Of a DNA stretch of 42,884 nucleotides, positions 8,652-16,431 are shown one piece after another. Every line of letters begins with the position of its first letter. Positions within the stretch are counted from its first letter, which is position 1. Position numbers and translations under genes: made by a program. The notes below the pieces were generated by a model. That model did no database searches, was not told the origin of the DNA, and was given only the letters and a program-made list of their open reading frames with translations. Source of the stretch: Candidatus Hydrogenedentota bacterium (GTDB taxonomy: Bacteria > Hydrogenedentota > Hydrogenedentia > Hydrogenedentales > JAEUWI01); NCBI GenBank assembly GCA_016791475.1, contig JAEUWI010000059.1:1-42884 (forward strand). Direction: 5' to 3'.

Positions 8652-9158
8652 TCAGGCCTGAAGATTCAACCGGGTCCCCGGCGCGGCGGATGCGTCGATG
8701 GAAGGCGCGGCGCCATTCGAGACTTCCGTAGGCGCGGTATCCTCTTCCGGTCGTTCCGCCGGCGGGCTTTCCCGCTCGAAGAAATTGCGGACGGCGGGGC
8801 TGGCCTCGGGGCGCACCCGTTCAGGCTGGCGAAACTCGACCGGCTCCGCTTCCCGTGCGGCGACCGCTTCCTCCCGCCGGGCCTGGGCCAGTCGCGCCCG
8901 CTCTCGAAGCTCTTCCACCGTGGGTACAAGCTGCTCGGCGGCGCGGAGGTTGGCATCGAGGGTCTTGAGCGCGGCACCGGATGGAGAAAGGGTGCCTTCA
9001 CCAAATCCCGCGCGGACGGCGGGTGCTTCTTTGTCCCGCACGAGCTGACCCGGCTTCTCGGCACTCTGATTGGATGCGGCACTGCGAACCGACCGGGAGA
9101 CCCCAGCCGATGCCAGCGGTAGTACCGCTTGCGATGTCGCTCCAATGTTGAGTGCCAC
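8652..9158 (-). CDS. Small disordered protein of unknown function
   Basis: A 168-residue reading frame starting at GTG (9158). It is Ala/Glu/Pro-rich with a central predicted helix (about 63-108: AALKTLDANLRAAEQLV...ARREEAVAAREAE) and a disordered acidic C-terminus. No signal peptide, membrane segment, cysteines or recognised family. The opening MALNIGATSQAVLPLASAG loosely recalls flagellar or secreted-substrate N-termini, but nothing nearby supports that. The ribosome binding site is weak (AGGCATAG). Its minus-strand orientation matches its neighbours and codon use is GC-rich, so it is probably real, but it could be a chance open frame. Confidence 0.5.
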   Translation of the reverse strand: MALNIGATSQAVLPLASAGVSRSVRSAASNQSAEKPGQLVRDKEAPAVRAGFGEGTLSPSGAALKTLDANLRAAEQLVPTVEELRERARLAQARREEAVAAREAEPVEFRQPERVRPEASPAVRNFFERESPPAERPEEDTAPTEVSNGAAPSIDASAAPGTRLNLQA

Positions 9159-9420
9159 GGTTTTCTATGCCTCGGATTGACGCTTTATGGCGCGATCGCC
9201 GGGGCGGGAAGTGCCTAAGCTACTGCGCCACCTTAATTTTCCCACAGTCGGGTGGGTGTGTCAAGGCTAAGAATGGGACCGATAGCGCCGATACGACGGA
9301 TGATGAGAAGCATATCGCTCCTTTTCCCGCTTGTCGCCGCCGCGCGCCGCCGTGCTATCATCTCCCCGGCGGTGCCGTGATCGGGTGGCCCGCGCGATCC
9401 GAGGATACCTGGCCCACACG

Positions 9421-10191
9421 ATGGAAACCCTTCTCCAATCCCTGCGCAGCGGCGTGCGCTTTCCGCTCGTACTGTTGTGGACCGCCGCCATCTGGAGTGT
9501 GCGTCTGGCCTTCTGGCCCATCGGATGGTGGTCTGAGGCGCTGGACCGTCGAGGGCGCCGCTGGATCATGCGGGTCTGGGGCCAGGGCTTCCGCCGCATC
9601 GTGGGCATGGCCCTGGAGGTGCACGGCCCCCTGCCGAAGCCGCCCTACTACCTCGTGGCCAACCACCTCGGCTACCTGGATATCTTCACCCTCGCCACCG
9701 TACTCGGATGCACCTTCGTGGCCCGGGGCGATCTGGAGCACTGGCCCGTCATCGGCTGGGTATCAAAATCGCTTCACGTGCTTTTCATCAATCGCGAGCA
9801 GCGGCAGGACGCCGTCCGGGTAAACCAGCTCATCGCACACACCCTGGCCGAGCGCGACGGCTTGGTGGTCTTTGCGGAAAGCCGCATCTCCCGCGGCCTG
9901 GCGGTGGAGCCATTCAAGTCGGCGCTGATCCAGCCCGCCATCGACAACGGCCTGCCGGTCCACTACGTCACCATCAACTACAGCACGCCCAACAACACGC
10001 CCCGACCTTCGGATGTGGTGGGCTGGTGGCGACCCGAGGGCTTTTTCTTTCACGTGCGGCGGCTGCTGAGGTATCCGGGCTTCAAGGTGACATTGCACTT
10101 CGGCGAAGGGCCAATTTCGGGCACCGATCGTAAGACTCTGGCCGCAGCCCTGCACGAGGCGGTGAAGGCGAAGTACGTACCGTTTACGTGA
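9421..10191 (+). CDS. PlsC-type 1-acylglycerol-3-phosphate acyltransferase
   Basis: A 256-residue acyltransferase of the PlsC/LPLAT family, which transfers an acyl chain to lysophosphatidic acid or a related acceptor at the inner membrane. An N-terminal hydrophobic segment (FPLVLLWTAAIWSVRLAFW, about 14-32) anchors it. The catalytic HX4D is NHLGYLD (H82, D87). A binding-motif region contains FINREQRQD, and motif III reads VFAESRISRG where most relatives have FPEGTRS, so the acceptor pocket may differ. ATG 9421 was chosen as the first ATG before the hydrophobic helix. An in-frame GTG at 9385 is possible and no strong ribosome binding site decides it. It is a single plus-strand gene between minus-strand neighbours. 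Confidence 0.85.
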   Translation: METLLQSLRSGVRFPLVLLWTAAIWSVRLAFWPIGWWSEALDRRGRRWIMRVWGQGFRRIVGMALEVHGPLPKPPYYLVANHLGYLDIFTLATVLGCTFVARGDLEHWPVIGWVSKSLHVLFINREQRQDAVRVNQLIAHTLAERDGLVVFAESRISRGLAVEPFKSALIQPAIDNGLPVHYVTINYSTPNNTPRPSDVVGWWRPEGFFFHVRRLLRYPGFKVTLHFGEGPISGTDRKTLAAALHEAVKAKYVPFT

Positions 10192-10306
10192 CGGCGGATT
10201 GGGAGCGTTGGCATCCCTGTCGGCAGACCGAAGGAAGTCACTCCAGACGAACAATCGGTATCAGAAAAGGTGGCACACCATGGTCGTCGTTGCAGACTCA
10301 AAAAGC

Positions 10307-11437
10307 CTATGCTCGCCCCAGAATCCGTTCGTAGATCCCCTTAACCTGCTCCGCCTGTGGCCCCAGGGCGTAGCGCGTCTCCGCGAGCCTTCGGGCACCC
10401 CCCGCGAGTGCGCCGCGCCGCTCCGGATCGCGCCCCAGCGACAGCAGCGCGTTCGCCAGCCCCGCCACGCTACCGTCCGTCACAATGCCCGCTTCTCCGT
10501 CGGGTACAATTTCTTTCAGCATGCCCCGATCCGCCACCACCACCGGCTTTCCCATGGCCAGGAGCTCCCGGGCCGCGCGGCAGGTGCCATCGCTGCCGGG
10601 CACGAGGTAGACCCCCACGTCCATTGCCGCGATCGCGGCGACAAAGTCATCGCCCTCAATATAGCCCGTGAAGATCACCTGCCCGTCGAGACCCAGTTTT
10701 CGTGCCGGTTCCATGGCCACTTTTTCCTGGTGGGTGCCCCGGCCGATGATCACCAGCCGCGCTTCGGGCAGGGCATCCACCACGTGTCGCATGGCCTGGA
10801 GCAAATCCTCGAAGTGGCGGTGGGTCTGCATGCGCGCGACAATGCCGATTACATAGGCGTCGGCCGTCAGGCCTAGTCTTGTGCGCGCATCGGGCAGAGA
10901 ACGTTTCGGGTCGAAGCGGGTGATGTCGATCGCGCCGGGTACCACTTCGGTTCTATCGGGCGCAATGCCAAAGGCCGCAATGTCGTGGAGCCGGGCCATT
11001 TCGGAGGGCTCCAGCAGGGCCGTGGTGCGCGCGAGCATCCGCTGGCGTCGTGTATTACGCTCAAGACCGGTGCCCTCATAGCTGGAGCGCACCAGGGGGG
11101 TATTGCCGCCCTGGAGGGCACGTGCAGCGATCTCGTGATCGTTGTCCAGATGACAATGGACGATATCGAAGGGGTGCTCGGCCAGATAGCGGCGAAGCCG
11201 CCGCACGTCCTGGAAGTTGTACCAGGGATGGCGGTGCTTGCGCAGGTGAAAATCGAGGATTGGCGTCAGGCCCCGCGACCGGGCCGACTCCACCACCATA
11301 TTGACGGATTTCCCCGCGTCCGGCGCGCAGGCGAACTCCGTTTCGACGCCTTCGTCGCGCAGGGCGCGGCAAAGGTTCAGGGCCGGCTCAGCCGGCCCTG
11401 TCCATTTGCAATTGCTGAAAAGGTGGAGGACTCTCAT
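10307..11437 (-). CDS. Family 4 (GT-B) glycosyltransferase
   Basis: A 376-residue GT-B glycosyltransferase. The N-terminal Rossmann half begins MRVLHLFSNCKWTGPAEPALNLCRAL, with the glycine/acceptor loop, and includes FDIVHCHLDND. The C-terminal donor-binding half (about 190-360) contains IGIVARMQTHRHFEDLLQA, RLVIIGRGT, VIFTGYIEGDD and SDGTCRAARELLAMGKPVVV, the region that contacts the nucleotide sugar in GT4 enzymes. No membrane span; it probably acts at the cytoplasmic face of the membrane. Its ATG overlaps the stop of smc by 4 bp (ATGA), so the two are translationally coupled, an unusual partner for smc. The acceptor is unknown: a cell-envelope glycan or glycolipid is most likely. Confidence 0.85.
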   Translation of the reverse strand: MRVLHLFSNCKWTGPAEPALNLCRALRDEGVETEFACAPDAGKSVNMVVESARSRGLTPILDFHLRKHRHPWYNFQDVRRLRRYLAEHPFDIVHCHLDNDHEIAARALQGGNTPLVRSSYEGTGLERNTRRQRMLARTTALLEPSEMARLHDIAAFGIAPDRTEVVPGAIDITRFDPKRSLPDARTRLGLTADAYVIGIVARMQTHRHFEDLLQAMRHVVDALPEARLVIIGRGTHQEKVAMEPARKLGLDGQVIFTGYIEGDDFVAAIAAMDVGVYLVPGSDGTCRAARELLAMGKPVVVADRGMLKEIVPDGEAGIVTDGSVAGLANALLSLGRDPERRGALAGGARRLAETRYALGPQAEQVKGIYERILGRA

Positions 11438-14400
11438 GCCGCGTCTTCGTCTTTGACATCCTCAAATTTGACGGAGACCAACTGGGACACGCCACGCTCC
11501 TGCTGCGTCACACCGAAGATGGCGCCCGCCTTGGCCATCGTCTGCTTGTTGTGCGTGATGATGATGAACTGACTCTGGTCCGTAAATTCGCCCACGAGCT
11601 CGAGGAAGCGGCCCACGTTGGCGTCGTCCAGAGGCGCGTCCACTTCGTCGAGCACGCAGAAGGGGCTCGGCTTCGCGGTGAAGATACTGAACAGCAGCGC
11701 GATGGCGGTCATGGCCTGCTCGCCGCCGGAGAGGAGCGAAATGGTCTGGGGCTTCTTTCCGGGCGGGCGCGCTTCGATCTCGATGCCGCTTTCAAGGGGA
11801 TCGTCCTCGTTGAGCAGATAGACCCGGGCCTGGCCCCCGTTGAAGAGGCGGCGGAAGTAATTCTTGAAGCACTCGCTCACGGTTTTGAAGGTGTCCATGA
11901 AGAGTTCTTTGATGGTGGTATCGATACGGTCCACCACGCCCAGCAAGGTTTCGCGGGCCTTGCGCAGGTCCTCCTCCTGGGAGCAGAGGAACTGATCGCG
12001 CTTTTCCAGCGCCTCGTATTCCTCGATAGCCATGAGGTTCACCGTGCCCAGGCGCTGGATGTCCTTGCGGTGTTCCTTGATCAGGTTTTCCCGCTCTTTT
12101 TCGTCGTACTCGTCGGTGCCCACCTGCTTCTCATCGAGCGAAGCGAGGCCCAGACCGTACTCTGTCGCGATACGCTCCTGATGGTAGGCGATCCGGTCTT
12201 CGCGCTGGGTCAGCTCGAGTTCCAGGGCGTGAACTTCCTTCTGGCCTTTCGCCGTCTCGATGCGCAGCTCCTTGAGGCTTCGGGCAAGGCCGGAGGCCTC
12301 CTCGTTCAGGGCGTTGTGCTCCTTCTGCGCCTCCAGCACCTTGTCGTGGGCCTCTTCTTTGGTCTCGGAGAGGGCCTTGGCGCGCTCCAGATGATCGGCG
12401 ATGCCCGCCTCCAGATCGCGGGCCTTCATCATCAGACTCTCGATCATCTTGTCGCGACGCGCGGCTTCTTCGAGGGCCTCGCTGTGTTCGCGGGCCTCGC
12501 GCAGCCGGTTGCGCTCCGCCTCTTCCAGACTCTGAGTCAAGGAGGCCAGCTTGATGCGCAGTTCGGCGAGCGCGTCGCTGCACGTCGAAAGGGCAATGCG
12601 CCGCTGAGCCGCGTCTTCCTGCGCCTGGGCGGTTTCCCGCTGGATCAGGTCGTCGTCACCCTCCATTGACGTGATGCGCTCCGCCGCCTCCTTGCGCCTG
12701 GTCTCCAGCGCCTCGCGCTGCGCCAGGAGCGCGTCGCGCTGCTCGCCCAACTGCGAGCCGGAACTGGTCAGCGTGTCAAGCTCCGTGCTCAGGCGCGCGA
12801 TTTCCACGCCCGCCTTGTTCATTCGCTGGCGCAGGCTGTCTTCCTGTTCCGTCAGCGTCGCGGCTTTCTTTGAGAGTTCCTGCAGTGCCCCAGTCATCTG
12901 CTGGGCCTGCTGGACCAGAATGTTGATGCGGCCCGTGGCCTTCTGCACCGCGCCTTCGAGATCTTCGATCTCCGCGCTGCGGCCCAGCATGCCCTGGCTG
13001 TCGTTCTTCGTCTGACCGCCGGTTACCGCGCCGGAGGAAGTCACCACGTCGCCGTCCAGCGTGACGAGGCGGGGAAAGCGGCGCTCCGCGCGGGCGATGC
13101 GGATGGCGTCGTCGATGGTCTCGACGATCATCGTGTTGTACAGCAGGTACTCCAGGGCGGGCATGATGCGCGCGTCGCACTGGACGTAATTGATGGCCTT
13201 GCCGATAACGCCGTGAGAACCGCGGAGCGTGTCCGTGTCGTCCCGGTTGTTGCTGCGAATGGTGTCGAGCGGCAGGAAGGTCACGCGGCCCGCGCGGTGC
13301 TTCTTGAGGAAGGCAATGGCGGACTTTGCCGCGTCGGCGTGATCGCAGATGATGTTGTTGATGTTGCCGCCGAGGGCCGCTTCGATGGCCTTGCCGTATT
13401 CCTTGTCGGTCGAGAGCAAGTCGCCCACCGGGCCGATGATACCGTCCACTTCGGGCATTTCGTGCTGGCGGGCCTTCATGACGGCCTTAACGCCGACCGC
13501 GAAGCCTTCGTAGTTGTCGCGCAGTTCGCGCAGCGAGTTCAGGCGCGCTTCCTTGCTGCTCTTCTGCTCGCGGAGCTGCTGCCACTCTTCGTTGGCGGCC
13601 TTGAGCTCTTCGGAGATTGTCCGGTGCTTTTCCTGGGTGCCCTTGCGGTCGGTCACGGTCTCGGTGAGCTGCTTCTGGACCTCGCCCTCTTCTTTGCGCC
13701 GCTCCTGGAGCTGGGTGGAGAGATCCTCGTGGCGCGTGTTCTGCACCTTCTGGCGCCCGAAAATTCCTTCGAGCTGATCGTCGATGTTCTGCAGACTCAC
13801 GCCCACCGTCTCCAGCTCGGTCTGGGTTCGGTTGCGTGTGTTGATCGTGTCCAGCGTGCGGGCGCGTGCGGATTCCACGCGCTGCTCGGCCTCGGCCACG
13901 GCGGCTTCGGCCTGCGCGTACTCCGCCTGCTTTGCCTTGAGCGCCGCCTCGGTACCCTCGATTTCCTGGGTCAGCTCCGAGGAACGACTGCCGGTCTCGC
14001 CCTGGCTGCCCTTGGCGTTCTCCGCGCGCTTGAGGAATTCTTCCTTGTCCTTCTCAGCCTGGGCGCACTGCGTCTTGGAGAATTCGATCTCCTTACGGAT
14101 GAGGGCGATCTCGCTCTCGATCTTTTCCATTTCGGAATCGACCTGGTACTCGCCCTCGCGTCGGGCCATGAGCATGCGCTCCAGCTCCACCCGCTTGACC
14201 GCCAGTTCTTCCTGGCGCGCCTCCATCTTCGCCGTCTGGGTCGAGGCCTTTTCATAGGCCTTCTCCGCCACGGTGTAGCGCTCTTTCAGATCTTCGATCT
14301 GGCCGCTCAACTCGTTGTAGTGGAGCCAGGCGTTGCGGATTTCCAGGCCGCGCAGGGCTTCGGTCAGTTCGCGGTGGCGAATCGCCGCGTTCACCTGGCG

Positions 14401-15018
14401 CTTGAGATTGCGCATCTGGCGCTGCACTTCGGCGATGATGTCGGTGAGGCGCAAGAGGTTTTGCTCGGCGTTGTCGAGCTTGCGCATGGCCACCTTCTTG
14501 CGCGCCTTATACTTGATGATGCCCGCGGCCTCTTCAAAGAGGAAGCGGCGATCTTCCGGCTTGGAGCTCAACACGAGGCTGATCTTGCCCTGGCCGATCA
14601 ATGAGTACGCATTGGTGCCGATGCCGGTGTCCATGAAAAGTTCCTGGACGTCCTTAAGGCGGCACGGAGCCTTGTTAATGAGGTATTCACTTTCGCCCGA
14701 GCGGTAGACGCGGCGGGTCACCTGCACCTCGGCGAAATCGAGGGGCAACTTGGAATCGGCGTTGTCGAAGGTCAGGGTCACCTCGGCCATGCCCATGGGT
14801 GACCGTTGCTCGCTGCCGTTGAAGATAATGTCCTGCATGTGGTTGCCGCGGAGTGCCTTGGCGCTCTGTTCACCCAGGCACCAGCGCAGCGCATCGAGAA
14901 TATTACTCTTGCCGCAACCATTGGGCCCCACGATGGCCGTGGTGCCCGACTCCAGATCGATGTGGGTCTTGTCCGCGAAGGACTTGAACCCGAGCATTTC
15001 TACGCGTTTAAAGTACAT
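11434..15018 (-). CDS. smc: Chromosome segregation ATPase SMC
   Basis: A 1194-residue SMC protein of full family length. The N-terminal ATPase half has Walker A GPNGCGKSN (31-39) and the Q-loop in YSLIGQGKISLVL. Long coiled coils (about 170-500 and 670-1000) flank a hinge around residues 505-660 (GIIGPVGDLL...AIEAALGGNINNII...GRVTFLPLD). The C-terminal half carries the ABC signature LLSGGEQAM (1095-1103) and Walker B FCVLDEVDAPLDD with DE at 1124-1125. As bacterial condensin core it homodimerises through the hinge and, with ScpA/ScpB (not in this window), compacts and segregates the chromosome. The downstream glycosyltransferase overlaps its stop codon. A 7-1-7 inverted repeat lies 20 bp upstream of its ATG. 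Confidence 0.98.
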   Translation of the reverse strand: MYFKRVEMLGFKSFADKTHIDLESGTTAIVGPNGCGKSNILDALRWCLGEQSAKALRGNHMQDIIFNGSEQRSPMGMAEVTLTFDNADSKLPLDFAEVQVTRRVYRSGESEYLINKAPCRLKDVQELFMDTGIGTNAYSLIGQGKISLVLSSKPEDRRFLFEEAAGIIKYKARKKVAMRKLDNAEQNLLRLTDIIAEVQRQMRNLKRQVNAAIRHRELTEALRGLEIRNAWLHYNELSGQIEDLKERYTVAEKAYEKASTQTAKMEARQEELAVKRVELERMLMARREGEYQVDSEMEKIESEIALIRKEIEFSKTQCAQAEKDKEEFLKRAENAKGSQGETGSRSSELTQEIEGTEAALKAKQAEYAQAEAAVAEAEQRVESARARTLDTINTRNRTQTELETVGVSLQNIDDQLEGIFGRQKVQNTRHEDLSTQLQERRKEEGEVQKQLTETVTDRKGTQEKHRTISEELKAANEEWQQLREQKSSKEARLNSLRELRDNYEGFAVGVKAVMKARQHEMPEVDGIIGPVGDLLSTDKEYGKAIEAALGGNINNIICDHADAAKSAIAFLKKHRAGRVTFLPLDTIRSNNRDDTDTLRGSHGVIGKAINYVQCDARIMPALEYLLYNTMIVETIDDAIRIARAERRFPRLVTLDGDVVTSSGAVTGGQTKNDSQGMLGRSAEIEDLEGAVQKATGRINILVQQAQQMTGALQELSKKAATLTEQEDSLRQRMNKAGVEIARLSTELDTLTSSGSQLGEQRDALLAQREALETRRKEAAERITSMEGDDDLIQRETAQAQEDAAQRRIALSTCSDALAELRIKLASLTQSLEEAERNRLREAREHSEALEEAARRDKMIESLMMKARDLEAGIADHLERAKALSETKEEAHDKVLEAQKEHNALNEEASGLARSLKELRIETAKGQKEVHALELELTQREDRIAYHQERIATEYGLGLASLDEKQVGTDEYDEKERENLIKEHRKDIQRLGTVNLMAIEEYEALEKRDQFLCSQEEDLRKARETLLGVVDRIDTTIKELFMDTFKTVSECFKNYFRRLFNGGQARVYLLNEDDPLESGIEIEARPPGKKPQTISLLSGGEQAMTAIALLFSIFTAKPSPFCVLDEVDAPLDDANVGRFLELVGEFTDQSQFIIITHNKQTMAKAGAIFGVTQQERGVSQLVSVKFEDVKDEDAA

Positions 15019-15037
15019 TGAATCACCGTTGGTTGAA

Positions 15038-15052
15038 CTGGGAAATTCCCAG
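15038..15052. promoter_or_regulatory. Inverted repeat upstream of smc, possible operator
   Basis: CTGGGAA-A-TTCCCAG is a perfect 7-bp inverted repeat around one base, centred about 27 bp upstream of the smc ATG. It could be a transcription-factor half-site pair or a short hairpin in the leader. No matching -35/-10 pair was found nearby. Confidence 0.35.
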
Positions 15053-15061
15053 GAAATTGCG

Positions 15062-15079
15062 TATGGGTCTTATGGGTCA
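15062..15079. repeat. Two-unit 9-bp direct repeat (TATGGGTCN)
   Basis: TATGGGTCT followed directly by TATGGGTCA. The reverse complement, GACCCATAN, matches the 9-bp unit CATACGACC tandemly repeated at 38601-38650, so the same short repeat type occurs at two distant places in the window. Confidence 0.5.
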
Positions 15080-15180
15080 AGATAGCTATGGGCCTTCGTT
15101 ATGATACTGATTTCGTGCTCTGCCATCGTGCTTGCGATGGGGATGGGCAATACTCATTCATTGTCGATAGCGACGCTCTT

Positions 15181-15380
15181 CCGGCCCGAAGGGCCAGTGC
15201 AGTTTCCAGCCCAGGGCAACGCCCTGGGTAATCGAGAAACACACGTTCCGCGCCCTGAAAGGGCAGCGCAGTTTAAGCACGCGCTGTACTGCGCTGCCCT
15301 TTCAGGGCTATTACAACGAGACACCCCTATTCCCAGGGCGTTGCCCTGGGCTGGAAGCTGCATTGCCCCTTCGGGGCGCG
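15181..15380. repeat. 200-bp nested palindrome made of six small hairpins
   Basis: Six hairpins occur in mirror order: GGCCC-GAA-GGGCC (15183-15195), CCCAGGGC-AAC-GCCCTGGG (15210-15228), GCCCT-GAA-AGGGC (15252-15264), GCCCT-TTC-AGGGC (15296-15308), CCCAGGGC-GTT-GCCCTGGG (15332-15350) and GCCCC-TTC-GGGGC (15365-15377). The two halves are also complementary to each other: 15252-15272 pairs perfectly with 15288-15308 (21 bp), 15204-15228 with 15332-15356 (25 bp), and the outermost pair imperfectly. This is a REP/BIME-like or MITE-like element between ymdB (3' end) and smc (5' end). Frames running through it are artefacts of the repeat. Confidence 0.85.
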
Positions 15381-15443
15381 CACCTTGTTTCTTCAATTTT
15401 CGATCTGCCGCCGACTTGTTACGAGATTGAGTCATTAGACCGT

Positions 15444-15463
15444 CTCGCCCGCTGAACGGCGAG
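15444..15463 (-). terminator. Weak hairpin downstream of ymdB
   Basis: CTCGCC (15444-15449) pairs with GGCGAG (15458-15463) around an 8-nt loop, 30 bp beyond the ymdB stop on the minus strand. No U-run follows, so terminator function is uncertain. Confidence 0.3.
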
Positions 15464-15492
15464 TTACAAATTGCGCTCCAACAAAGCGACGC

Positions 15493-16290
15493 TCAATTCT
15501 TCTTCACCTTCTCGTCACGGATCAGAATCCGCTCAATCGCGCGGGCCTGGCCCGTGGCGTCGTCAATCTCGATGGCCACCGCCGACAGCAACGCTGTTCC
15601 CGTCGCCACGTCGAATTTTTCCGGCATGCCGGAAATGAACTTCTTCACCACCACATCCTTGTCCGTGCCAATGACGGAATGGATCGGGCCGCACATACCC
15701 ACGTCGGTGATATAGGCGGTGCCGCCGGGCAGGATCCAGTTGTCCGCCGTCTGCACATGGGTATGGGTGCCCACCACCGCGGAGCAGCGTCCGTCGAGGT
15801 GCCAGCCCATGGCGATCTTCTCCGAGGTGGCCTCGGCGTGCATGTCCACCAGGATGGTGCGGGTTTCCTTGAGCAATTCCGGCAGCAGAGCGTCCGCCGC
15901 GCGGAAAGGGCAATCGAAAGGCTCCATGTATACCCGACCGATCAGGTTGAGCAGGCCCAGTTTGCGCCCGTCCGGCAGGGTGATGACCGTGGCGCCTTTA
16001 CCGGGCAGGCCCGGGGGAAAATTGGCGGGTCGCACCAGCTCCGGAAGACCGGGCATGGCGGCGATAATGGTTTTCTTGCGCCAGGTGTGGTTGCCCATGG
16101 TGAAACCACCGATTCCGAGTCGCTTGAGTTCGTCGATGACTTCCGGGGTCGCGCCCAGGCCGCCGGCGGCATTTTCGGCGTTGGCCACGATAATATCGGG
16201 CTGCCAGAAATCGCGAATTTCGCGGATCCGCTGGGCGACAATCTGCCGCCCGGGCTTGCCGACAATATCGCCGATAAATACCAGTTTCAT
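15493..16290 (-). CDS. ymdB: YmdB-family metallophosphoesterase (TIGR00282)
   Basis: A 265-residue calcineurin-like phosphoesterase starting at MKLVFIGDIVGKPGR. An upstream extension to 16389 has no support. Metal-binding motifs in order: D8 in FIGDIVGKPG, VANAENAAGG, TMGNHTWRKK, ILVDMHAEATSEK and VVGTHTHVQTAD, all diagnostic of the YmdB/TIGR00282 group. The studied Bacillus protein is a 2',3'-cyclic nucleotide phosphodiesterase affecting biofilm and motility decisions. The gene lies downstream of rny on the same strand, as in Firmicutes (ymdA-ymdB), which supports a shared RNA-metabolism role. Cytoplasmic. A hairpin at 16375-16405 separates it from rny, so it may be partly uncoupled from rny transcription. 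Confidence 0.92.
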   Translation of the reverse strand: MKLVFIGDIVGKPGRQIVAQRIREIRDFWQPDIIVANAENAAGGLGATPEVIDELKRLGIGGFTMGNHTWRKKTIIAAMPGLPELVRPANFPPGLPGKGATVITLPDGRKLGLLNLIGRVYMEPFDCPFRAADALLPELLKETRTILVDMHAEATSEKIAMGWHLDGRCSAVVGTHTHVQTADNWILPGGTAYITDVGMCGPIHSVIGTDKDVVVKKFISGMPEKFDVATGTALLSAVAIEIDDATGQARAIERILIRDEKVKKN

Positions 16291-16374
16291 GTTTACGAAG
16301 TCGCCATGTTGGAAAAGTCTGGATCGAAAAGAAGGGCCCGCCCAGCGCTCACGCCCTTCGTGACTAGAGTAAAG

Positions 16375-16405
16375 CACGGGCGCGGCCATGCGGCGCGCGC
16401 CCGTG
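16375..16405 (-). terminator. 10-bp GC hairpin between rny and ymdB
   Basis: CACGGGCGCG (16375-16384) pairs perfectly with CGCGCCCGTG (16396-16405) around an 11-nt loop, 27 bp beyond the rny stop. Read on the minus strand it is followed by CTTTACTCTAGT, a poor U-tract, so it may act as an attenuator or mRNA-end stabiliser as well as a terminator. Confidence 0.5.
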
Positions 16406-16431
16406 AGGCAGAATTTTACGTTCCGGCGCCT

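Noticed and set aside
13213-14604. Long plus-strand frame inside smc
   Set aside because: Leu/Ala-rich antisense of coiled-coil codons; no start context and no family.
15181-15380. CRISPR array
   Set aside because: The units are paired inverted hairpins in mirror order, not direct repeats with unique spacers, and there are no cas genes.
15101-15435. Overlapping frames on both strands in the smc-ymdB gap
   Set aside because: Their translations are only the palindromic repeat read as protein.
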